Shown here piece by piece: positions 58,934-64,000 of a stretch of DNA of 64,000 nucleotides; position 1 is the stretch's first letter, and each line of letters starts with the position of its first letter. A program made the translations under genes and the position numbers. Origin of the DNA: DASUPK01 sp963843085 (GTDB lineage: Bacteria; Actinomycetota; Thermoleophilia; Solirubrobacterales; 70-9). Below the pieces are notes generated by a model, which did not search any database, was not told where the DNA came from, and worked only from the letters and a program-made list of their open reading frames with translations. The stretch spans positions 1-64,000 of the forward strand of contig CAWJJG010000006.1 of assembly GCA_963843085.1 (NCBI GenBank). The letters are read 5' to 3'.

Positions 58934-59750
58934 GTTGGGTCGCGAACCCGCAATCGCACGCCTCGCGGCGAACCAGCATGGCGTGGTGAGTGCCGCCCAA
59001 CTTCGGAGTCGCGGCCTTGTCCCCAGCCGGGTGGCGGATCGCGTCGCTGCCGGCCGCCTGCATCGCGTTCATCGCGGTGTCTACGCCGTCGGCCATCCCA
59101 ACATCAGCAACGAAGGGAGATGGATGGCTGCGGTGCTCGCGGTCGGTGATCGCGCGGTGCTCAGCCATCGAAGCGCGGCGGCGCTCTGGGGGATCCTGCC
59201 GCCAGGCAGGGTGATCGAGGCGACCGTCCCCGGGAGCGGCGGCCGAAGGCGCCGCCAGGGAATTCACCTCCACCGATCCCTCACCCTGTCCCCAGCCGAT
59301 GTGACACGCCGGGCCCGCATCCCGGTGACGAAGCCGGCCAGGACGCTGGCGGATCTTCGCCGGGTGCTCCCGACCGCCGAATTCGCCGGTGCACTTCGCC
59401 AGGCCGAGTATCTGCGCCTACCGCTTGGCGACGACATCGACCGGGATCGCACCCGCAGCGAGCTGGAGGCGAGATTCCTCAGGCTCTGTCGGCGGCACCG
59501 CTTACCCCGCCCGGAGGTGAACGTCCGGGTCGACCGTTTCGTGGTCGACTTCCTCTGGCGCCGCGCCCGGCTCATCGTCGAGGTCGACGGGTGGAGATCG
59601 CATGGCTCGCGCTCGGCATTCGAGGGAGACCGGGCACGGGACATCCGCCTGAAGCTCCTGGAATACGAGGTGGTCCGCTTCACGTGGTGCCAGGTCGTCG
59701 ATCACCCACGGGAGGTGGCTCAAGCCGTTCGAGCCTTGACCCAGCCCTGA
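58914..59750 (+). CDS. AbiEi-like N-terminal domain fused to DUF559 (endonuclease-fold) domain
   Basis: A 278-residue protein from ATG 58914. N-terminal winged-helix region of AbiEi type (REPAIARLAANQHGVVSAAQLRSRGL, RLHRVHRGVYAVG), a middle domain (LSHRSAAALWGIL), and a C-terminal DUF559 part (VDRFVVDFLWRRARLIVEVDGWRSH, with the D...E-V-D pattern of Vsr/PD-(D/E)XK-like nucleases). Family members are often annotated as type IV toxin-antitoxin antitoxin-like, but no AbiEii-type toxin gene is adjacent. ATG 58872 or the frame start at 58848 are alternatives. Confidence 0.75.
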   Translation: MRKESAKLGREPAIARLAANQHGVVSAAQLRSRGLVPSRVADRVAAGRLHRVHRGVYAVGHPNISNEGRWMAAVLAVGDRAVLSHRSAAALWGILPPGRVIEATVPGSGGRRRRQGIHLHRSLTLSPADVTRRARIPVTKPARTLADLRRVLPTAEFAGALRQAEYLRLPLGDDIDRDRTRSELEARFLRLCRRHRLPRPEVNVRVDRFVVDFLWRRARLIVEVDGWRSHGSRSAFEGDRARDIRLKLLEYEVVRFTWCQVVDHPREVAQAVRALTQP

Positions 59751-59790
59751 CGGGGGTGGTTCCGTCGGGGGCCGAACTCAAGATGGTCGG

Positions 59791-62412
59791 ATGGCCTCGA
59801 CCGGACCAGCGCGAGCATTCCAGGCTGATCCGTACGACTACGGCGAGGTCAGACGCCTGGCCGCGGAGCTCGAGCTGGCCGAGCCCGTGGCCGTGACCTT
59901 GGTGCGGCGCGGCTACCGGACGGTCGATGCCGCCCGCCGCTTCCTCGAGGCGCGCGAGGCCCACGAGCCCAGCGAGTTCAGCGGCATGGAGGAGACCTGC
60001 GACCTGATCCTCTCGGTCGCTCGGGACCGGGGCCGGATCACCATCCACGGCGACTACGACGTCGACGGCGTCACCTCGACCGCCATCCTCGTCTCGACCC
60101 TCCGCTCCCTGGGTGCCGAGTCCGACTGGTTCATCCCGGACCGGCTCTCCGACGGATATGGCCTGACGATGTCGAGCGTCGAGCAGCTGCGCCGCCGTGG
60201 GACCGAGCTCGTCATCACCGTCGACTGCGGGATCGGCTCGGCCGAGGAGGTCGCGGCCGCCCGGGCAGCCGGGATGCAGGTCGTGGTCACGGACCATCAC
60301 CTGCCGCCCGAGCAGCTGCCGGACTGCCCGATCATCCATCCGGTCGTCTCCGGCTACCCGTTCGAGGGTCTCTGCGCCGCCGGCGTCGCCTACAAGCTGG
60401 CCACCGCGCTCTGCGACGCCGCGGGCCGAGGCGCGACCGAGACGGTGAGGGGCCGGCGGCACCCGACCGACGGCCAGCTCGATCTCGTCGCGCTCGCCAC
60501 CGTGGCCGACATGGTCCCGCTGGTGGGGGAGAACCGCCGCCTCGTCCGCGAGGGCCTGCGGATCTTCCGCGAGAGACCGCGTGTCGGCCTGCGAGCGCTG
60601 ATGGCCGCCGCCTCGGTGGATCCGGAGACCGTCGACGCGGGCTCTCTCGGCTTCCGCCTCGGGCCGCGGATCAATGCGGCAGGGCGCCTCTACCGGGCGG
60701 ACGCGGGGGTCGAGCTGATGCTCACCGACGACCCCGACCGCGCCGCCGCGATCGCCGCCGAGCTCGATCGCGCCAACGCCGAGCGGCGCTCGACGGAGCG
60801 AAAGGTCATCGAGGAGGCCGAGCGCGCCCGCTCGACGCTGCCGGATTCCCTCGCGGACGCACCCGCGCTGGTGCTGGCCGGCGAGGGCTGGCACCCCGGC
60901 GTGGTCGGGATCGCCGCGTCGCGCCTGGTCGAGCGGCACTTCAAGCCCACGATCCTGCTCTCCCTGGACGGCGAGCGAGCCAAGGGATCGGCCCGCAGCA
61001 TCCCCGGCTTCGACCTCGTCGCCGCCCTCGACGCCACAGCCGAGCACCTGACCCGGTACGGCGGCCATCGCGCCGCGGCCGGCCTCGAGCTGGAGGCGGG
61101 CCGCCTCGATGAGTTCCGTGAGGCATTCATCGAGCATGCCGGGTCGGCGATCGGCCCGGAGGACCTGGTCCGCCACCAGCGCCTCGACGCCCTGGTCGGC
61201 GTGGGGCGCGAGGGCATCGGAATGGACCTCGCGCGCCAGCTGGAGAGCCTCGGCCCGTTCGGCATGGGAAATCCGGGCCCGCGGCTGCTCGTCCCGTCCG
61301 GCCGCCTGCGCGAGGTGCGTCCGCTCGGCGAGGAGGGAAAGCACTCTCGCTTCCAGCTCGAGAGCGGGGCGGGGCGGGCCGCCGGCGTGGCGTTCGGGAT
61401 GAACGGCGAGATCTCCCGCCGCGAGGACCAGCAACTGGACCTGTCGGTGGAGCTCGAGGTCGACCGCTGGAACGGCGCCGAGCAGCCACGTGTGGTGGTG
61501 CGGGAGCTCTATCCGCTCAGCGCCGCCCCGGGCGAGTCGGAGAGCCGACCCTGCGGCGATGGCTGCCCCGCCGCGGACGTCGAATGGTGGGAGCGGCTGG
61601 AGCATGAGCTCGATCGCGTCGCGGCCGGGCGTCCCGGTGCGCTCCTCGACGTCCGTGCGGCGGAGGGCCCGGGACGCGAGTTGATCGACCGCCGCGGCGG
61701 CGCGGCAGTCGCCTCGCTCGCCGAACTGATCTCCAGCGGCGAGCCCGTCTTGGCGATCTGCGCCGATGCCGGCCGCCGCGCCAAGCTTGCGTCCGCCGCC
61801 GCGGATCCGCGCCGGTTCGGCGCATCCCTCCCGCGGATCGCATGTTGCCGCTGCGGCTCCGAATCCTCTGACGCGGCCCTGCGCACTCCCAAGGGCGCCG
61901 GCCTGGTCCTGGTCGATTGGACGGTGGTGGCTCGGCGGCCCGATGCCCCGCGCAAGTTCCGGCATGTGGTGGTTATCGATCCCGCGCCGAGCGAAGCGCT
62001 GGAGGGCCTGGCCCAAGCCAACCCGGACGACCGTGGCTACCTCCATCTCGCCTACGGCCCCGCGGAGCTGCAGCTGGCGGATCGCCTGCTCGGCCGGGAA
62101 TGGGACCTCCGCCGCTCGATCGCCGAGATCTGGCGCTCGCTTGTCGAATGCGGGGGAGAGGCTGAGGGCCCCGCCCTCCGCGCAGCCCTCGCCGGCGACT
62201 CCGATTACCCACGCACGCCCGAGACGGCCGCCCGCTGCGTGCGGGTTCTCAGCGAGCTCGGACTGTGCGAATGGAAGGGTGATCGCGCCACCCCCGCCGT
62301 GCGGGTCTTATCCTCGGAGAGGACCGATCTGGGGCGATCCCGGGCCTACGGGGCCTGTATCGCCAGACACCAGGAGGCCATCCGATTTCTCCAAGCAAGA
62401 GCACAGACGTAA
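59791..62412 (+). CDS. recJ: Single-stranded-DNA-specific exonuclease RecJ
   Basis: An 873-residue DHH-family nuclease. HGDYDVDG (86-93), DCGIGS (145-150) and VTDHHLP (166-172) carry the metal ligands; LGPRINAAGRLYRAD and the DHHA1 region (GWHPGVVGIAASRL, RYGGHRAAAG) follow, then an OB domain. About 300 further residues (from about 570) form a C-terminal extension with a CCRCG cluster, longer than in the roughly 577-residue E. coli protein. It degrades 5'-ended single strands in repair. Confidence 0.95.
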   Translation: MASTGPARAFQADPYDYGEVRRLAAELELAEPVAVTLVRRGYRTVDAARRFLEAREAHEPSEFSGMEETCDLILSVARDRGRITIHGDYDVDGVTSTAILVSTLRSLGAESDWFIPDRLSDGYGLTMSSVEQLRRRGTELVITVDCGIGSAEEVAAARAAGMQVVVTDHHLPPEQLPDCPIIHPVVSGYPFEGLCAAGVAYKLATALCDAAGRGATETVRGRRHPTDGQLDLVALATVADMVPLVGENRRLVREGLRIFRERPRVGLRALMAAASVDPETVDAGSLGFRLGPRINAAGRLYRADAGVELMLTDDPDRAAAIAAELDRANAERRSTERKVIEEAERARSTLPDSLADAPALVLAGEGWHPGVVGIAASRLVERHFKPTILLSLDGERAKGSARSIPGFDLVAALDATAEHLTRYGGHRAAAGLELEAGRLDEFREAFIEHAGSAIGPEDLVRHQRLDALVGVGREGIGMDLARQLESLGPFGMGNPGPRLLVPSGRLREVRPLGEEGKHSRFQLESGAGRAAGVAFGMNGEISRREDQQLDLSVELEVDRWNGAEQPRVVVRELYPLSAAPGESESRPCGDGCPAADVEWWERLEHELDRVAAGRPGALLDVRAAEGPGRELIDRRGGAAVASLAELISSGEPVLAICADAGRRAKLASAAADPRRFGASLPRIACCRCGSESSDAALRTPKGAGLVLVDWTVVARRPDAPRKFRHVVVIDPAPSEALEGLAQANPDDRGYLHLAYGPAELQLADRLLGREWDLRRSIAEIWRSLVECGGEAEGPALRAALAGDSDYPRTPETAARCVRVLSELGLCEWKGDRATPAVRVLSSERTDLGRSRAYGACIARHQEAIRFLQARAQT

Positions 62413-64000
62413 CCGAGACCGGCAAGGGTGGGGCCCTTGACGGCAACGGCGCCGTGCGCGACGCCGATCGCCGCGGCCACACCCGCGTCGGCGAGGTCGA
62501 CGGGCACGGTCCGGCGCCGCGCGCCGACCCGATCACCCGCGAGCTGACCGCGGACCAGCGCGCCCTGCTCGGCGACCTCTTCGCGGTGATCGAGGAGCAC
62601 GCCTCGGATGCCACCGAGACCATCGACCGCCAGGAGATCGAGCGCGCCTTCGCCTTCGCCTGCGAGAGCCACGCCGGCCAGGAGCGGAAATCGGGGGAGG
62701 ACTTCATCACCCATCCCCTCGGCGTGGCCCGGATCTGCGCCGGCCTGCGCCTCGACACCGCGACCCTCTGCGCGGCTCTCCTCCATGACACCGTCGAGGA
62801 CACGAGCGCCAGCCTCGATCAGGTCCGCGCGGACTTCGGTGACGAGATTGCCCAGCTGGTCGACGGTGTCACGAAGCTCACGGAGATCACCTTCAAGAGC
62901 CGCGACGAGAGGCAGGCCGAGAACTACCGGAAGATGATGGTCGCGATGGCCACCGACGTCAGGGTGATCCTGATCAAGCTGGCCGATCGCCTCCACAACA
63001 TGCGCACGATCGGCGCGCTGCCGAAGCAGAAGCAGCAGGAGAAGGCGCGCGAGACGCTCGAGATCTTCGCCCCGCTGGCACACCGACTCGGCATCCACGC
63101 GATCAAGTGGGAGCTCGAGGACCTCTCGTTCGCCACGCTCCACCCGCGCAAGTACGACGAGATCAAGGAGCTCGTCGCGCAGCAGCGCGCCGAGCGCGAG
63201 CGCTACGTCGAGGAGGCCGGCGAGTTTCTCGCCAAGGAGCTGTCCAAGGTCGGGATCGACGCCGAGATCTCAGGCCGCGCCAAGCACTTCTATTCGATCT
63301 ACACGAAGATGACCCGCAAGGGCCGGGAGTTCAACGAGATCTTCGACCTGACCGCGATGCGCGTCCTGGTCGGCTCCGTCAAGGACTGCTACGGCGCGAT
63401 CGGCATCGTGCACTCCCTGTGGAAGCCCCTGCCCGGGCGCTTCAAGGACTTCGTGGCCATGCCCAAGGCGAACGCATACCAGGCGCTCCACACCACCGTG
63501 ATCGGGCCGGAGGGCCGGCCGCTGGAGATTCAGATCCGGACCCCTGGGATGCACGAGCTCGCCGAGTACGGCATCGCCGCGCACGTGATCTACAAGGAGG
63601 GCGGCGCCGACGGGGATCCGAAGCAGAAGATGACCTGGCTGCGCCAGCTGCTCGACAACGAGCAGAACCAGGGCCCGCAGGCCTTTCTGGAGGCGCTCAA
63701 GGTCGACCTCTTCGAGGACGAGGTCTTCGTCTTCACGCCGAAGGGCGAGGTCAAGAACCTGGCCGCCGGCTCCACGCCGCTCGACTTCGCGTACTCGATC
63801 CACACCGACGTCGGTCACCACTGCGTCGGATCCAAGGTGAACGGCAAGATAGTGCCGCTCCACTACCAGCTCCGCAGCGGCGACATCGTGGAGGTGCTGA
63901 CCGCCAAGCAGGGCAGGGGCCCGTCGCGCGACTGGCTCAAGCTGGTCCGAACGAGCCGAGCCCGCAACAAGATCCGTGCCTGGTTCCAGCGCGAGGGCCG
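62385..64000 (+). CDS. rel: Bifunctional (p)ppGpp synthetase/hydrolase (RelA/SpoT), partial
   Basis: The 5' part of a Rel protein that runs off the right edge (about 538 residues visible). HD hydrolase domain: ITHPLGVARI and LLHDTVEDT. Synthetase domain: YSIYTKM, GREFNEIFDLTAMRVL, and RFKD, the RxKD form of bifunctional enzymes. TGS domain: VFVFTPKGEVKNL...AYSIHTDVGHHCVG. The first standard start is GTG 62454 without a Shine-Dalgarno sequence. AUU 62385 has a perfect AGGAGG 7 bases upstream and overlaps the end of recJ; I use it with caution. Confidence 0.92.
   Translation, partial: MSPSKSTDVTETGKGGALDGNGAVRDADRRGHTRVGEVDGHGPAPRADPITRELTADQRALLGDLFAVIEEHASDATETIDRQEIERAFAFACESHAGQERKSGEDFITHPLGVARICAGLRLDTATLCAALLHDTVEDTSASLDQVRADFGDEIAQLVDGVTKLTEITFKSRDERQAENYRKMMVAMATDVRVILIKLADRLHNMRTIGALPKQKQQEKARETLEIFAPLAHRLGIHAIKWELEDLSFATLHPRKYDEIKELVAQQRAERERYVEEAGEFLAKELSKVGIDAEISGRAKHFYSIYTKMTRKGREFNEIFDLTAMRVLVGSVKDCYGAIGIVHSLWKPLPGRFKDFVAMPKANAYQALHTTVIGPEGRPLEIQIRTPGMHELAEYGIAAHVIYKEGGADGDPKQKMTWLRQLLDNEQNQGPQAFLEALKVDLFEDEVFVFTPKGEVKNLAAGSTPLDFAYSIHTDVGHHCVGSKVNGKIVPLHYQLRSGDIVEVLTAKQGRGPSRDWLKLVRTSRARNKIRAWFQREG

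Noticed and set aside
58914..59750. A complete AbiE toxin-antitoxin pair
   Set aside because: No nucleotidyltransferase toxin gene (AbiEii) is adjacent; recJ follows directly.
59680..62046. Long minus-strand open frame over recJ
   Set aside because: Same cause as above; the plus-strand frame has all RecJ motifs.

Overview
This window is about 64 kb of high-GC DNA from one bacterial chromosome. The gene content points to Actinomycetota, most like Thermoleophilia/Solirubrobacterales. The reasons are a single-chain SecDF, a pdxS-pdxT / yebC / ruvCAB / secDF / recJ / rel gene order, many GTG starts, an ECF42-type sigma factor next to a DGPF (YCII) protein, and many secreted proteins with Lys-rich tracts. 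The lineage is inferred from gene content; no rRNA gene is present to confirm it.

Layout. (1) 0-3.8 kb: ordinary genes (glycosyltransferase, SDR, thioredoxin-like lipoprotein, HPt protein, small membrane protein) and a CAT-anticodon tRNA. (2) 3.8-18 kb: an accessory region directly after the tRNA. It holds two DUF3494 ice-binding-like surface proteins (one broken by two frameshifts), three PAS/LuxR regulators (two are tandem paralogues), a PAS-PAS-EAL c-di-GMP phosphodiesterase, a collagen-like protein, an L,D-transpeptidase, small secreted proteins, and remnants of an IS481-type element, an excisionase-like gene and an L,D-transpeptidase. The DUF3494 gene and the collagen-like gene share an almost identical ~57 bp upstream element, so they look co-regulated. 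(3) 18-25.5 kb: a light-response cluster. A CarH/LitR-type B12-binding MerR regulator is divergent from an SDR-SRPBCC-FAD oxidoreductase-DUF1365 operon and is followed by two co-transcribed genes and a convergent DNA photolyase. (4) 25.6-36 kb: VOC protein, frameshifted disulfide oxidoreductase, UBP zinc finger, GreA, a flippase-like membrane protein, a tight operon with a lipid kinase, an amphi-Trp protein and a PAP2 phosphatase, then Sap/GAP and ClC membrane proteins. (5) 36-45 kb: MalT-like LuxR regulator, DUF2252 protein, ECF42 sigma factor with its DGPF partner, glutamate decarboxylase, a strong terminator with a possible small antisense RNA, a lipoprotein and an RpiR regulator. (6) 45.5-64 kb: a housekeeping block (pdxS-pdxT, M29 aminopeptidase, yebC, ruvC-ruvA-ruvB, zinc-ribbon protein, secDF, recJ, rel) into which four genes for secreted Lys-rich proteins and an AbiEi/DUF559-like gene are inserted.

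How it fits together. The accessory region looks like a surface-remodelling module controlled by stand-alone PAS/LuxR regulators and c-di-GMP turnover. The 18-25 kb cluster looks like a B12/light-controlled membrane and DNA photoprotection regulon. Several reading frames need checking: three single-base frameshifts in two genes, and three genes whose best start appears to be AUU or AUC behind a good Shine-Dalgarno sequence.
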